Assembly: GCF_006346325.1 (NCBI RefSeq)
Contig: NZ_VDYR01000001.1
Coordinates: 1,674,001-1,738,000 of the forward strand
Origin: Sphingomonas japonica
GTDB lineage: Bacteria > Pseudomonadota > Alphaproteobacteria > Sphingomonadales > Sphingomonadaceae
Length of the DNA stretch: 64,000 nt
Direction of reading: 5' to 3'
Positions 15,778-26,824 of this stretch are shown here, piece by piece (the first letter of the stretch is position 1; each line of letters begins with the position of its first letter). The notes beneath the pieces were generated by a model that saw nothing but the letters and a program-made list of their open reading frames with translations, was not told the origin of the DNA and made no database searches. The translations under genes and the position numbers were made by a program.

Positions 15778-16704
15778 TCAGGCAGGGCGCACCCTGCGCG
15801 GCGCACGCACCGTGCTGGTCACGTACAGCGCGATCCCGCTCCAGATACAGGCGAAGCAAAGGATATGCGCCGCCGTCAGGCTCTCGCCGAGCACCAGCAC
15901 CGCGAGCAGGAATTGGAGAGTCGGCGCGATATATTGCAGCAGGCCGACCGTCGCCAGCGGCAGCCGCCGCGCGGAAGCGGCGAACAGCAGCAGCGGCACC
16001 GCAGTGATCACGCCCGAGGCGACCAGCAGCGCAGTCAGCTGTGTGTCGTCCCCCAGGGCGATCCCCGGACCCTGCGCCAGCCAGCCGAGATAGGCGAGCG
16101 CGATCGGCGTCAGGATCGCGGTTTCGATCGCCAGCCCTTCGAGCGCTTCCACCCGGACCGTCTTGCGCACCAGCCCGTACAGCCCAAACGACAAGGCGAG
16201 CGTCAGGCTGATCCACAGGCCATCGGCAGCCGACAGGGCCAGCACTGCGACGCCGACCGCGGCGATCGCGACGGCTACGACCTGAAGCCGCGTCAGCCTC
16301 TCCTTGAGCACCACGACGCCGAGCAGCACGCTGACCAGCGGATTGAGGAAATAGCCCATGCTCCCGGCGACGACCTGATGATGCTGGACTGCCCAGATAT
16401 AGACCAGCCAGTTGATGGAGATCAGCGCCGCGCTGAGCGCGAGCATCGCGACAACCGTGCGATCGCGCATCGCCGCGCGGAATTTCGCACCGCGCTGCGC
16501 GAGGGCGAGGATGGCTGCCAGGAACAGCAGCGAAAACAGGATGCGGCTCGCCACCACTTCGCCCGACCCGACCCCGCGCAGCAGGATGAAATAGAGCGGC
16601 AGCAGACCCCAGATGAGATAGGCGCCGATGCCCTGCAGCAGGCCGGTGCGGTCGATCGCGGGACGGGACAGCGGCGCGTGCATGCGCGGCAGATAGGGTG
16701 TCAT
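15778..16704 (-). CDS. rarD: RarD-like EamA transporter
   Basis: This 308-residue protein has ten predicted membrane helices. The RarD subfamily signature regions are present: GIGAYLIWGLLPLYFILLRG, INWLVYIWAVQHHQVVAGSM and GYFLNPLVSVLLGVVVLKER. It belongs to the drug/metabolite exporter superfamily; the substrate is not known from sequence. No good ribosome site precedes either ATG 16704 or the in-frame ATG 16683, so the start is uncertain by seven codons. It is 40 bases from argS on the same strand. Confidence 0.9.
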   Translation of the reverse strand: MTPYLPRMHAPLSRPAIDRTGLLQGIGAYLIWGLLPLYFILLRGVGSGEVVASRILFSLLFLAAILALAQRGAKFRAAMRDRTVVAMLALSAALISINWLVYIWAVQHHQVVAGSMGYFLNPLVSVLLGVVVLKERLTRLQVVAVAIAAVGVAVLALSAADGLWISLTLALSFGLYGLVRKTVRVEALEGLAIETAILTPIALAYLGWLAQGPGIALGDDTQLTALLVASGVITAVPLLLFAASARRLPLATVGLLQYIAPTLQFLLAVLVLGESLTAAHILCFACIWSGIALYVTSTVRAPRRVRPA

Positions 16705-16739
16705 GCTGCGCTGCAAAAGAGCATGAATCGGTCGACACG

Positions 16740-16772
16740 AAAAAGGGGCTCCCGGTTTTCCGGAAGCCCCTG
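16740..16772 (-). terminator. Rho-independent terminator after csbD
   Basis: Read on the minus strand, AGGGGCTTCCGG, a loop of AAAA, CCGGGAGCCCCT and then a T run form a strong hairpin with one internal mismatch. It lies 30 bases after the csbD stop and also insulates rarD from csbD. Confidence 0.88.
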
Positions 16773-16803
16773 CTCATCCCGTAGTGACTACGAGAGGAAG
16801 TCG

Positions 16804-16974
16804 TCAGATATCGTCGCCGAGCGCGCCCTTGACCTTGCCGCCGAGCTGCTGAGCCTTGCCCTTGCCCTCCTGAGCGGCGCCTTCGGCGCGCGTATCGGGA
16901 TTGTCGCTCTGCTGCTTGGCCTTGCCGATGGCTTCGTTGACGTTGCCTTTGATCTTGTCGACGAGTTCGCCCAT
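16804..16974 (-). CDS. CsbD-family stress protein
   Basis: The 56-residue hydrophilic protein starts MGELVDKIKGNVNEAIGKAK and ends GGKVKGALGDDI, the standard CsbD pattern of K-G-x2-N-E-A-x-G-K-A-K repeats. The biochemical role of CsbD is unknown, but it is a typical general-stress gene product in many bacteria. A GAGGAGA ribosome site precedes the ATG, a perfect EcfG promoter lies 76-101 bases upstream, and a terminator follows. It is therefore a single-gene transcription unit of the stress regulon. Confidence 0.93.
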   Translation of the reverse strand: MGELVDKIKGNVNEAIGKAKQQSDNPDTRAEGAAQEGKGKAQQLGGKVKGALGDDI

Positions 16975-17049
16975 GGTTAATCTCCTCAAATCTCGCGCAA
17001 AAGCGGCGATCGGGGGTCGATCCGCCTGGCGTTTCGCGTTCGCAATATG

Positions 17050-17075
17050 AACGGTTGGGTCGCTGGAAAAGTTCC
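17050..17075 (-). promoter_or_regulatory. Perfect EcfG promoter of csbD
   Basis: On the minus strand the sequence is GGAAC, 17 bases, then CGTT, a full consensus match. The expected start is near 17043, giving a leader of about 70 bases before csbD. The site overlaps possible upstream starts of the divergent methyltransferase gene. Confidence 0.8.
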
Positions 17076-17135
17076 GGTATGATGGCCGATCGGCATGGCG
17101 GATCGAGGGCGATCCGCACCGACGGGTTCGCGCGC

Positions 17136-17768
17136 ATGCCCGATCGCATCGTCTCGCTCTACGACCGCACCGCAGCCGCATGGGATGCCGCGCGCCAGCG
17201 GGCGGGGCTCGAGGATGCGTGGCTCGATCAATTCCGGCTGGGGCTGCCCGACGGGGCGGAAGTGCTCGACATCGGCTGCGGGTCGGGCGTGCCGATTGCC
17301 GAGATGCTGATCGAGCGCGGCGTCGCCATGACCGGGCTCGACGCATCTCCGAGCCTGATCGCCATCGCCGCGCGGCGCTTTGCCAAGGCGGCATGGATCA
17401 CCGGCGACATGCGCGGCATGGCGCTGCATCGCACCTTCGACGGCCTGATCGCGTGGCACAGCTTGTTCCACCTCCCTGCCGACGACCAGCGCGCGATGTT
17501 CCCGCGCTTCGCGCTCCACGCCCGCGCAGGCACCATGCTGCTGTTCACCTCCGGACTGCGCGAAGGCGTGACCTGGGGCGAATGGCAGGGCGAGCCGCTG
17601 TACCACGCCAGCCTCGACAGCGCGGAATATGCGGGCCTGCTCGCAGCCAGTGGCTTCGAAATCGTCGCGCATCAGGTCGATGACCGCCAGGCCGGCGGCG
17701 CCAATGTCTGGCTGGCGCGATATGCCCCTCAGATCAGCCCGGCGAGCGGGCTCGACGGGTCGGCATAG
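17136..17768 (+). CDS. Class I SAM-dependent methyltransferase
   Basis: The 210-residue protein has the SAM-binding motif [21 protein letters not shown], the acidic end of strand 2 (TGLDAS), and a later motif [14 protein letters not shown]. The substrate cannot be told. The start is uncertain: ATG 17136 gives [20 protein letters not shown], a natural N-terminus for this family, while in-frame ATG 17079 would lie within the csbD promoter region. No strong ribosome site precedes either. The 3' end overlaps that of thiG by 40 bases on the opposite strand. Confidence 0.8.
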   Translation: MPDRIVSLYDRTAAAWDAARQRAGLEDAWLDQFRLGLPDGAEVLDIGCGSGVPIAEMLIERGVAMTGLDASPSLIAIAARRFAKAAWITGDMRGMALHRTFDGLIAWHSLFHLPADDQRAMFPRFALHARAGTMLLFTSGLREGVTWGEWQGEPLYHASLDSAEYAGLLAASGFEIVAHQVDDRQAGGANVWLARYAPQISPASGLDGSA

Positions 17769-18736
17769 CGGCGCTTGCCCATCCGCCCGGCGCGGTACGA
17801 CATGCGCCCGGCCTCGACCGCGGCCTTCATCGCGGCCGCCATCAGCACCGGGTCCTTGGCCTCGGCGATCGCGGTGTTCATCAGCACGCCGTCGCAGCCC
17901 AGTTCCATCGCCACCGCCGCGTCGGACGCGCAGCCGACGCCGGCATCGACCAGCACCGGCACGCCCGCGCCCTCGACGATCAGGCGGATGGTGACGCGGT
18001 TCTGGATGCCCAGCCCCGAGCCGATCGGCGCGCCCAGCGGCATGATCGCCACCGCGCCCGCTTCCTCCAGCTGCTTCGCCGCGATCGGATCGTCGGTGCA
18101 ATAGACCATCGGCTTGAACCCTTCGCGCACCAGCACTTCGGTCGCCTTCAAGGTCTCGCGCATGTCGGGATAGAGGGTGCGCGCCTCGCCCAGCACTTCC
18201 AGCTTGACCAGATCCCAGCCGCCTGCCTCGCGCGCGAGCCTGAGCGTGCGCACCGCGCTGTCGGCGTCGAAACAGCCGGCGGTGTTGGGGAGGTAGGTGA
18301 CCTTTTTGGGATCGATAAAGTCGGTCAGCATCGGCGCATTGGGGTCGGACACGTTGACCCGGCGCACCGCGACGGTGACGATCTCCGCACCCGACGCCTC
18401 TAGCGCGGCGGCGTTCTGCGCGAAATCCTTGTACTTGCCGGTGCCGACGATCAGCCGCGAGCGGAAGGTCCGCCCGGCGACGCTCCAGCTGTCAGCATCG
18501 ACCGGCGCGGCATGGTCGCCGCCGCCGACGAAATGCACGATCTCCAGCTCGTCGCCATCCTCGACCATCACGCTGGCCAGTGTCGAGCGCGGCACGACCT
18601 CCAGGTTGCGCTCGACCGCCAGCTTTTCTGGCACGAGCCCCATGTCGGTGGCGAGCTGGGCAAGGCTGAGGCCGGCCTTGACGCGCTTGTGCTCGCCATT
18701 GACCACGATCGATACGGTTCCGTCGGTATGGGCCAT
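17729..18736 (-). CDS. thiG: ThiS-ThiG fusion: sulfur carrier plus thiazole synthase
   Basis: This 335-residue fusion has a ThiS-like ubiquitin fold at about 1-73 ([20 protein letters not shown] to EIVHFVGGG). ThiG follows from about 84 ([20 protein letters not shown]). The ThiG Schiff-base lysine lies in [17 protein letters not shown], and [13 protein letters not shown] and [15 protein letters not shown] are typical. The enzyme makes the thiazole part of thiamine. ThiS normally needs a free C-terminal Gly-Gly for thiocarboxylation; here that Gly-Gly is internal, so either the protein is cleaved or the fused carrier works differently. GGAG is well spaced for ATG 18736. I see no TPP riboswitch upstream. 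Confidence 0.93.
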   Translation of the reverse strand: MAHTDGTVSIVVNGEHKRVKAGLSLAQLATDMGLVPEKLAVERNLEVVPRSTLASVMVEDGDELEIVHFVGGGDHAAPVDADSWSVAGRTFRSRLIVGTGKYKDFAQNAAALEASGAEIVTVAVRRVNVSDPNAPMLTDFIDPKKVTYLPNTAGCFDADSAVRTLRLAREAGGWDLVKLEVLGEARTLYPDMRETLKATEVLVREGFKPMVYCTDDPIAAKQLEEAGAVAIMPLGAPIGSGLGIQNRVTIRLIVEGAGVPVLVDAGVGCASDAAVAMELGCDGVLMNTAIAEAKDPVLMAAAMKAAVEAGRMSYRAGRMGKRRYADPSSPLAGLI

Positions 18737-18756
18737 CATCTCTCCACCCGCCCGCT

Positions 18757-18824
18757 TCGAGCGAAGTCGAGAAGCGCCGGCTGCCATGCTGCCCGCCTGG
18801 AACACGTGTCTCGACTTCGCTCGA
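18757..18824. repeat. Sphingomonad palindromic intergenic repeat, copy 1
   Basis: The arms TCGAGCGAAGTCGAGA (18757-18772) and TCTCGACTTCGCTCGA (18809-18824) are perfect inverted copies separated by 36 bases. The same arm core recurs at 25.5 kb, and a related GAGCGAAGTCGA core lies at 40.4 kb. It lies between thiS-thiG and aroQ, which are divergent. Confidence 0.85.
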
Positions 18825-18888
18825 CACGAACGGGTAAGGATGACGGCCAGATATGGGGTCCGCTTCCCCGTCGCAACCTGGGAACGCA

Positions 18889-19323
18889 ATGACCGACACG
18901 ATCTTCGTCCTCAACGGCCCCAATCTCAACCTGCTCGGAACGCGCGAGCCAGAGATTTACGGCTCCGACACGCTCGACGACATCGCGGGGATGCTGGAGG
19001 ATCGCGCGCGCGAGCTCGATCTCGAGGTCGAGGTGCGGCAGTCGAACCACGAAGGCCATCTGATCGATTGGCTGCACGAGGCGCAGGCCGATGGCGCGAA
19101 GGCGGTTCTGCTCAACGCGGGTGCGTTCACCCACACGTCGGTGGCGCTGCACGACGCGATCAAGGCGATCGCGACGCCGGTGATCGAGGTGCATCTGTCC
19201 AATCCGCACGCGCGCGAGCCCTTTCGCCATGTCAGCCTGGTCGGGCAGGCGGCGAAGGGAACCATTGCCGGATTCGGCGGCATGTCGTACCTGCTCGCGC
19301 TTGAAGCGGCCGCGCGTCTCTGA
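18889..19323 (+). CDS. aroQ: 3-dehydroquinate dehydratase, type II
   Basis: The 144-residue enzyme catalyses the third step of the shikimate pathway. The type II motif [20 protein letters not shown] contains the catalytic Tyr of the flexible loop. [18 protein letters not shown] and [20 protein letters not shown] carry substrate-binding residues and the catalytic His. The ATG at 18889 gives a normal-length protein; a longer upstream frame adds an unrelated segment. It precedes accB by 36 bases and is probably transcribed with accBC, a common pairing. Confidence 0.96.
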   Translation: MTDTIFVLNGPNLNLLGTREPEIYGSDTLDDIAGMLEDRARELDLEVEVRQSNHEGHLIDWLHEAQADGAKAVLLNAGAFTHTSVALHDAIKAIATPVIEVHLSNPHAREPFRHVSLVGQAAKGTIAGFGGMSYLLALEAAARL

Positions 19324-19359
19324 CAAGGGGAGCGCTTTTTTCGCCAAGGGATCGCAACA

Positions 19360-19851
19360 TTGAGCGAACAACAGGATGAACCCGGCGCCATGCGGATCGA
19401 CATCGACGTGGTCCGCCAGCTTGCCGCGGTGCTCGACGACACGCAGCTGACCGAGATCGAGGTCGAGGATGGCGACCGCCGTGTGCGCGTCGCGCGGCAG
19501 GTGAGCGCCGCCCCGGCGACGCACTATGCCCCTGCGCCGATGCAGGCCGCTGCGCCCGCGCTGACCCACGCCGCGCCCGCCCCGGCCGAAACCGGCGCTT
19601 CGGCCCCGGCCGCCGCCGCGAACGCGGTCAAGTCGCCGATGGTGGGCACCGTCTATCTGGCGGGCGAGCCGGGCGCCAAGGCGTTCGTCTCGGTCGGGCA
19701 GAGCGTCGCGGCGGGCGACACGCTGGTGATCGTCGAGGCGATGAAGGTGATGAACCCGATCCTCGCGCCGTCCGCGGGCACGGTGAAGGCGATCCTGGTC
19801 GACAACGGCCAGCCGGTGGAATTCGATCAGCCACTCGTCGTCGTAGAATAA
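19360..19851 (+). CDS. accB: Biotin carboxyl carrier protein of acetyl-CoA carboxylase
   Basis: The 163-residue protein has an N-terminal helical part ([20 protein letters not shown]), an Ala/Pro-rich linker at about 55-90, and a C-terminal biotinyl domain from about 91 ([20 protein letters not shown]). The biotinylated lysine is about residue 129 in [11 protein letters not shown]; the usual second Met of AMKM is Val here. It starts with TTG, supported by AAGGG about ten bases upstream and by the lack of a better start. The accC ATG follows one base after the stop. Confidence 0.94.
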   Translation: MSEQQDEPGAMRIDIDVVRQLAAVLDDTQLTEIEVEDGDRRVRVARQVSAAPATHYAPAPMQAAAPALTHAAPAPAETGASAPAAAANAVKSPMVGTVYLAGEPGAKAFVSVGQSVAAGDTLVIVEAMKVMNPILAPSAGTVKAILVDNGQPVEFDQPLVVVE

Positions 19852-19852
19852 C

Positions 19853-21199
19853 ATGGCGAAGATTTCGAAGCTGCTGATCGCCAATCGCGGCGAGATCGCG
19901 CTGCGCATCCACCGCGCCTGCCACGAAATGGGGATCAAGACGGTCGCGGTGCATTCGACCGCCGATGCCGACGCGATGCACGTCCGGCTGGCCGACGAAG
20001 CGGTCTGCATCGGGCCGCCCGCCGCGTCGGAAAGCTATCTCAACATCCCCAACATCATCTCGGCGGCCGAGATCACCGGCGCCGACGCGATCCATCCGGG
20101 CTATGGCTTCCTGTCCGAAAACGCCAAGTTCGCCGAGATTGTCGAGCTCCACAATCTGATGTTCGTGGGGCCCAAGCCCGAGCATATCCGCACCATGGGC
20201 GACAAGGTCGAGGCGAAGCGCACCGCGGGAGCGCTCGGCCTGCCGCTCGTCCCCGGCTCCGACGGCGCGATCAGCGATATCGGCGAGGCGAAGCGGATCG
20301 CCGCCGAGATCGGCTATCCGGTCATCATCAAGGCGGCGTCGGGCGGCGGCGGGCGCGGCATGAAGGTGTGCGCGTCCGAGGACCAGCTCGAAACGCTGAT
20401 GCAACAGGCGGGCAGCGAGGCCAAGGCGGCGTTCGGCGACGCGACCGTCTATATGGAAAAATATCTCGGCAACCCGCGCCATATCGAGTTCCAGGTATTC
20501 GGCGACGGCAACGGGGGCGCCATCCATCTTGGCGAGCGCGACTGCTCGCTCCAGCGCCGCCACCAGAAGGTGCTGGAGGAAGCCCCCTCCCCCGTGCTCG
20601 GCGCCGAGGACCGCGCGCGGATGGGCGCGACCTGTGCCAAGGCGATGGCCGACATGGGCTATCGCGGCGCGGGCACGATCGAGTTCCTGTGGGAAAACGG
20701 CGAGTTCTACTTCATCGAGATGAACACCCGGCTGCAGGTCGAGCATCCGGTGACCGAGGCGATCACCGGCGTCGACCTGGTCCGCGAACAGATCCGCATC
20801 GCCGAAGGCCAGCCGCTGTCGATCACGCAGGACGAGATCGAGTTCAAGGGCCACGCGATCGAATGCCGCATCAATGCCGAGGACGCGCGCACCTTTGCCC
20901 CCTCACCCGGCAAGGTGACCTATTACCACGCCCCGGGCGGCCTCCACGTCCGCGTCGATAGCGGGCTCTACGCCGGCTATCGCATCCCGCCCTATTACGA
21001 CTCGATGATCGCCAAGCTGATCGTCTACGGCCGCACCCGCGAAGGCTGCATCCGCCGGTTGCGCAGGGCGCTGGAGGAGTTCGTGGTCGAAGGCGTGAAG
21101 ACGACGATCCCGCTCCACCAGGCGCTGCTGGACGACCCGGAGTTCCAGGCGGGGGATTATACGATCAAGTGGCTGGAGGAGTGGTTGGCGCGGGAGTGA
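19853..21199 (+). CDS. accC: Biotin carboxylase of acetyl-CoA carboxylase
   Basis: The 448-residue ATP-grasp enzyme carboxylates biotin on AccB, the first step of fatty acid synthesis. It begins [20 protein letters not shown], has the glycine-rich ATP loop [10 protein letters not shown], and catalytic segments [20 protein letters not shown] and EHPVTE. Its length matches the family (about 450). It is in the same operon as accB. Confidence 0.97.
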   Translation: MAKISKLLIANRGEIALRIHRACHEMGIKTVAVHSTADADAMHVRLADEAVCIGPPAASESYLNIPNIISAAEITGADAIHPGYGFLSENAKFAEIVELHNLMFVGPKPEHIRTMGDKVEAKRTAGALGLPLVPGSDGAISDIGEAKRIAAEIGYPVIIKAASGGGGRGMKVCASEDQLETLMQQAGSEAKAAFGDATVYMEKYLGNPRHIEFQVFGDGNGGAIHLGERDCSLQRRHQKVLEEAPSPVLGAEDRARMGATCAKAMADMGYRGAGTIEFLWENGEFYFIEMNTRLQVEHPVTEAITGVDLVREQIRIAEGQPLSITQDEIEFKGHAIECRINAEDARTFAPSPGKVTYYHAPGGLHVRVDSGLYAGYRIPPYYDSMIAKLIVYGRTREGCIRRLRRALEEFVVEGVKTTIPLHQALLDDPEFQAGDYTIKWLEEWLARE

Positions 21200-21251
21200 G
21201 GGGGACGTTTTGGCGCCGTCCGGTTAGACGACACTGGTGACGCTTTTTCTG

Positions 21252-22028
21252 TCAACCCTGCCGTTGCTCACCGCTGCCGGATGCTTGAAGTGCCGTCTGA
21301 ATTTCAGCCACAGCCGCTTGATGCCCGACCTGAGTAAGCCGATATCCGACCTTCCCGTCGCCATGCAGCAGCTTGGCGGTTCTCAGCTCGTCCAAGCGGT
21401 TCCTCACCGATCCGGCGCTGCGTGCGCTCATGGTCGCTAGAATTGACGGCACGAGGACGCGCTCGGGGAAGTGGCTGTGCAGCAGTATCAGGATTTCGCC
21501 GCGCACTGACGTGTCGGCATGGACCAGGCGAACCCCGTCGATCTCTTCAACGAGGGTGCCGACCGGGGCCTGAACCAACTCAATCAGGGCTCCCGCCTCG
21601 TGCATGGTGATGCCAGTGGCATGGCGCAGCAGTTCTGCCATGATCCATGCCGCGCCGTGGTGGGCAAGGCCCAGGTCGAAGCGGTTGGGATCGACAGGGT
21701 TCTTGTGGGCAATGTTCCGCTTGTTGCGGAAGGTGTAGATGGAGCGCGCGAGACGAGCGCCGCAGATGCGGAGGCCCTCCGGAAGCTGCGCTTCATTTTC
21801 GGCCTTTTTGCTCAGGTAGCCATCTACGTCCGGTTTGGCATCGTAGGTGCCAGTAGCGAGCTGCTGCAGGCACTGAACGAAGGTCTCTACGAACTTGCCC
21901 GGAGAGGCCCTTTCGAGCGTGCCGGTGGAACAGTCATGCCGAAGCTTGACGAAGTCTTGCACGAGCTCAGCTGCTAAGGTCGCGCCGAGATAGCCCTCCA
22001 AGGCGGCCGAGAGGCGACCTTCATCCAC
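21252..22028 (-). CDS. Uncharacterised protein with HEPN-like R-N-x5-H motif and C-terminal winged helix
   Basis: I do not recognise this 258-residue protein as a named family. Residues 85-110 read GLRICGARLARSIYTFRNKR and then NIAHKN. The R101-N102...H108 spacing (R-N-x5-H) in a helical context matches the active-site motif of HEPN-domain RNases. A further predicted helix, FDLGLAHHGAAWIMAELLRH, follows. The C-terminal 70 residues (RSAGSVRNRLDELRTAKLLH, then GDGKVGYRLTQVG) look like a winged helix-turn-helix. It starts with GTG inside an 8-base overlap with the upstream gene, so the two are coupled. It may be a toxin or defence effector; this is inference. Confidence 0.6.
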   Translation of the reverse strand: MDEGRLSAALEGYLGATLAAELVQDFVKLRHDCSTGTLERASPGKFVETFVQCLQQLATGTYDAKPDVDGYLSKKAENEAQLPEGLRICGARLARSIYTFRNKRNIAHKNPVDPNRFDLGLAHHGAAWIMAELLRHATGITMHEAGALIELVQAPVGTLVEEIDGVRLVHADTSVRGEILILLHSHFPERVLVPSILATMSARSAGSVRNRLDELRTAKLLHGDGKVGYRLTQVGHQAAVAEIQTALQASGSGEQRQG

Positions 22029-22557
22029 CGATCATCGCCTCGACCGCGCGGATACCGGCGACGGTGATCTTGTAAACCTTCCGAGCCTGCCGCGACTTGC
22101 CGCTCTTCTTTAGCTGCAGTGCTAATGCGGGCTTCTGAGCCTTCAGAGTGTCGATTGCCGAAGTGACATTAGGGAGCCCCTCGCCTAGGTGCTTGAGCTC
22201 CTTGTTTGCAGAGAAGCCGTCGAAGCTCTCGCTACCCTGACAAACTTGCAGCCAATACCCCGCCACCAAGGCCTTATCAGACGTGCCCTTGGGCTGTGCA
22301 GCGTCGAACAGCTCCGCAAGTGATCCGAATTTGGGAGCGGCTTCTTGCTCCTCGTCCAGAGCGGGATCGTCTTCGTCCACCTGCGGGCCGTCCTGTTGCT
22401 GCTGGGCTGGGGCCTTCGCAACAGGAGCAATGCCCAAACGGGAAGTAACGTATTCAAGGACGCGCACACGCGCGGCTTCATCAAGGTTGCTAAGTGCAGT
22501 ATAAACCGTTTGCATCGCGTCAAACTCGACGTCTGGACTTGTGGATTCCTCCGTCAT
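22021..22557 (-). CDS. Uncharacterised partner protein with winged-helix-like C-terminus
   Basis: The 178-residue protein has three visible parts. The helical N-terminus is MQTVYTALSNLDEAARVRVL. An acidic Gln/Asp/Glu-rich linker follows (about residues 50-75). The C-terminal part (GFSANKELKHLGEGLPNVTS to KKSGKSRQARKVYKITVAGI) resembles a winged helix ending in a basic wing. GGGAGG lies 8 bases before the ATG. It is the first gene of a two-gene operon with the HEPN-like protein. I know no function; it could be the neutralising or sensing partner of that pair. Confidence 0.6.
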   Translation of the reverse strand: MTEESTSPDVEFDAMQTVYTALSNLDEAARVRVLEYVTSRLGIAPVAKAPAQQQQDGPQVDEDDPALDEEQEAAPKFGSLAELFDAAQPKGTSDKALVAGYWLQVCQGSESFDGFSANKELKHLGEGLPNVTSAIDTLKAQKPALALQLKKSGKSRQARKVYKITVAGIRAVEAMIGG

Positions 22558-23242
22558 CGAATCGCCTCCCTGTTGCTGGCGATCCTGCGCTATGCGATTC
22601 GGTTATTCATTGCAAGATCATGATACAACACGATGTGGACAAGCGTCTTCATGAGCAACCCGTTCGCCTTTCTTTGCCTTGTGGTATCCGGAATATAAGA
22701 CGAACATAGTAGCTACATTGGCGGTTCATTCGGCTAGTACTAGCATGTGCGAATGCCGGTCTCTCAAGGTATGGAGCGGTTGCAGCATGTATCCTCCGTC
22801 TACCTCTTGTCCTGATAAGATTTTTTAGCGTTTAATAGCAGTGATTTAGGCGGTCTAAGCAGTTTGCGCGGAGTATAGACGATTCATCACTCTCTTTCGT
22901 TTTGTATCCATGAGGATGCTGCTCCAAGTCGGCTATCGCAAGTTAGCCCAGTTCGAACGGGCTAAAGCCTTACGGCCCTACGTTCGCCGTGCGCTCGCCA
23001 GCACGCGACACCGCGGCAGCCGCGCTCACCCACTCCTAGCTCTGTCCTACAGCCACATCTCTGTGCAAAGGTGGCACCACGCCTGCTGCCCGCCCTTGCC
23101 CGTTGTCCTCGAAATTCTGGCCCTTTCCGCCCCCTCCGCGACAGCAATCGCATGTCTCAACTTCGTCAACTTCACCCCCCCGACTCACCCTCCCCCACAT
23201 CCCTCGTGACGAATCCCGCCCGCCTCGCTAGAGGCTTCGGCT
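22558..23242. other. 685 bases without a convincing gene
   Basis: The first half (to about 22.95 kb) is visibly richer in A and T than the flanking core genes and has no reading frame with family character. A small palindrome AGCCC-AGTTCGAAC-GGGCT lies near 22945. The second half is C-rich and carries only short frames that I consider accidental. The change in composition beside the two-gene module suggests transferred DNA. The purL promoter must lie near the right edge. Confidence 0.5.
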
Positions 23243-25459
<2,217 letters not shown>

Positions 25460-25472
25460 AGAACCGACCTCT

Positions 25473-25553
25473 CCCCGTTCGTTTCGAGCGAAGTCGAGAA
25501 ACGTGATTGGGCACTGCGTGGCGGTTTCTCGACTTCGCTCGAAACGAACGGGG
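25473..25553. repeat. Sphingomonad palindromic intergenic repeat, copy 2 (30-bp perfect arms)
   Basis: The left arm 25473-25502 and right arm 25524-25553 are perfect inverted complements of 30 bases, with a 21-base loop. The arms contain TTCGAGCGAAGTCGAGAAAC. It lies between purL and the DUF418 gene, in the position of a transcript end, but has no T run. Confidence 0.9.
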
Positions 25554-25579
25554 GGTGGGAGGTGCTCGTGGGGCTGGAC

Positions 25580-26824
25580 ATGACCGCAACCGGACCGAGC
25601 CGCATCCTCACCCTCGACGCCGTGCGCGGGATCGCGGTAATGGGCATCCTGCTGATGAACATTGTGTCGTTCGCGATGCCCGATGCGGCCTATGTCCATC
25701 CGCTCGCGCTGCCGCCGGTCAGCGACGGCGACCTTGTCGCATGGGGCATCAACCAGCTGCTGTTCGAAGGGCGGATGCGCGGGCTGTTCGCCTTGCTGTT
25801 CGGGGCGAGCACATTGCTGGTGATGGCGCGCGCCGATGCCGCGGGCGGATCGCCGGTCGCGACGCATCTGCGGCGAATGGCGGTGCTGGCGCTGTTCGGT
25901 GCCGCCCATTTCCTGCTGCTGTGGGAAGGCGACATCCTGCTGCACTACGCGATCCTCGGCATGGTGCTGTGGTTGGCGCGCGACTGGCCGGTCGACAAGC
26001 TGGTGCGCGCGGCGGTGATCGCGCTGTCGCTCCACAGCTTGTACTGGAGCTTCCAGATCGGCGGCGCGCTGATGTTCCAGGCGATGGCCACCGGCCCCGA
26101 CGCGACGCCGCAGATGGTGGCGGGATATCGCACGATGCTCGCCGGTTTCCCCGGACCCGGCAGCCCGGCGATCGTACGCGACCTTGCAATCTACACCGGC
26201 GATTACGCCGGCATCGTCGAGCACCGCCTCTCCGACAAGCTGTGGACGCCGTGGGAGTTGCTCAAGGTGCTCGGCGGCGAATCGCTCGGCTATATGCTGA
26301 TCGGCATGGCGCTGATGAAGAGCGGGCTGTTCACCGGCGAATGGCCACGCGCAGCAGTGCGGCGGGTGATGGTGGTGGCCTATGCCGTTTCGCTGCCGCT
26401 GCTGGCGCTGCTCACCTGTTGGACGGTCGCGAGCGGCTTCGACCGGATCGTGATCATGGGCAATTTCATCGCCTGGGCGGTGCCGCTGCGGGTGCTGTGC
26501 GCGCTGGGCCATGTCGCGCTGGCGGTGCTGCTGGTGCAGCGCTTCGCCGCAAGTGCGCTCGTCGCCCGGATCGCCGCGGCCGGGCGGATGGCATTCACCA
26601 ACTATCTCGCCACCAGCGCGGTGATGACGACGATCTTCTATGGCTATGGCCTCGGCCTCTACGGCAGCGTCGGGCGCGCCGAACTCTACTGGTTCGTGGC
26701 GGCGATGTGGGCGGCGATGCTGCTCTGGTCGCGGCCCTGGCTCGATCGCTTTCGTTATGGCCCATTGGAATGGCTGTGGCGCAGCCTGGCACGCGGCCGG
26801 ATCGAGGCGTTGCGGCGATCCTAG
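25580..26824 (+). CDS. DUF418-family polytopic membrane protein
   Basis: The 414-residue protein opens ILTLDAVRGIAVMGILLMNI, the typical start of DUF418 proteins, and has about ten membrane helices. The C-terminal DUF418 region includes AAAGRMAFTNYLATSAVMTT and a helix pattern ending GPLEWLWRSLARG. Homologues are thought to transport or modify unknown substrates. Start choice: ATG 25580 has GGGG 7-10 bases upstream; GTG 25568 has a GGAGG at good spacing and is an alternative adding four residues. Its 3' end overlaps the next convergent gene by four bases. Confidence 0.88.
   Translation: MTATGPSRILTLDAVRGIAVMGILLMNIVSFAMPDAAYVHPLALPPVSDGDLVAWGINQLLFEGRMRGLFALLFGASTLLVMARADAAGGSPVATHLRRMAVLALFGAAHFLLLWEGDILLHYAILGMVLWLARDWPVDKLVRAAVIALSLHSLYWSFQIGGALMFQAMATGPDATPQMVAGYRTMLAGFPGPGSPAIVRDLAIYTGDYAGIVEHRLSDKLWTPWELLKVLGGESLGYMLIGMALMKSGLFTGEWPRAAVRRVMVVAYAVSLPLLALLTCWTVASGFDRIVIMGNFIAWAVPLRVLCALGHVALAVLLVQRFAASALVARIAAAGRMAFTNYLATSAVMTTIFYGYGLGLYGSVGRAELYWFVAAMWAAMLLWSRPWLDRFRYGPLEWLWRSLARGRIEALRRS

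Noticed and set aside
18737..18888. A TPP riboswitch before thiS-thiG
   Set aside because: The interval holds the palindromic repeat and none of the conserved TPP-aptamer segments.
22910..23209. A 99-codon plus-strand frame before purL
   Set aside because: No ribosome site, no domain, low-complexity proline/histidine end; likely accidental.
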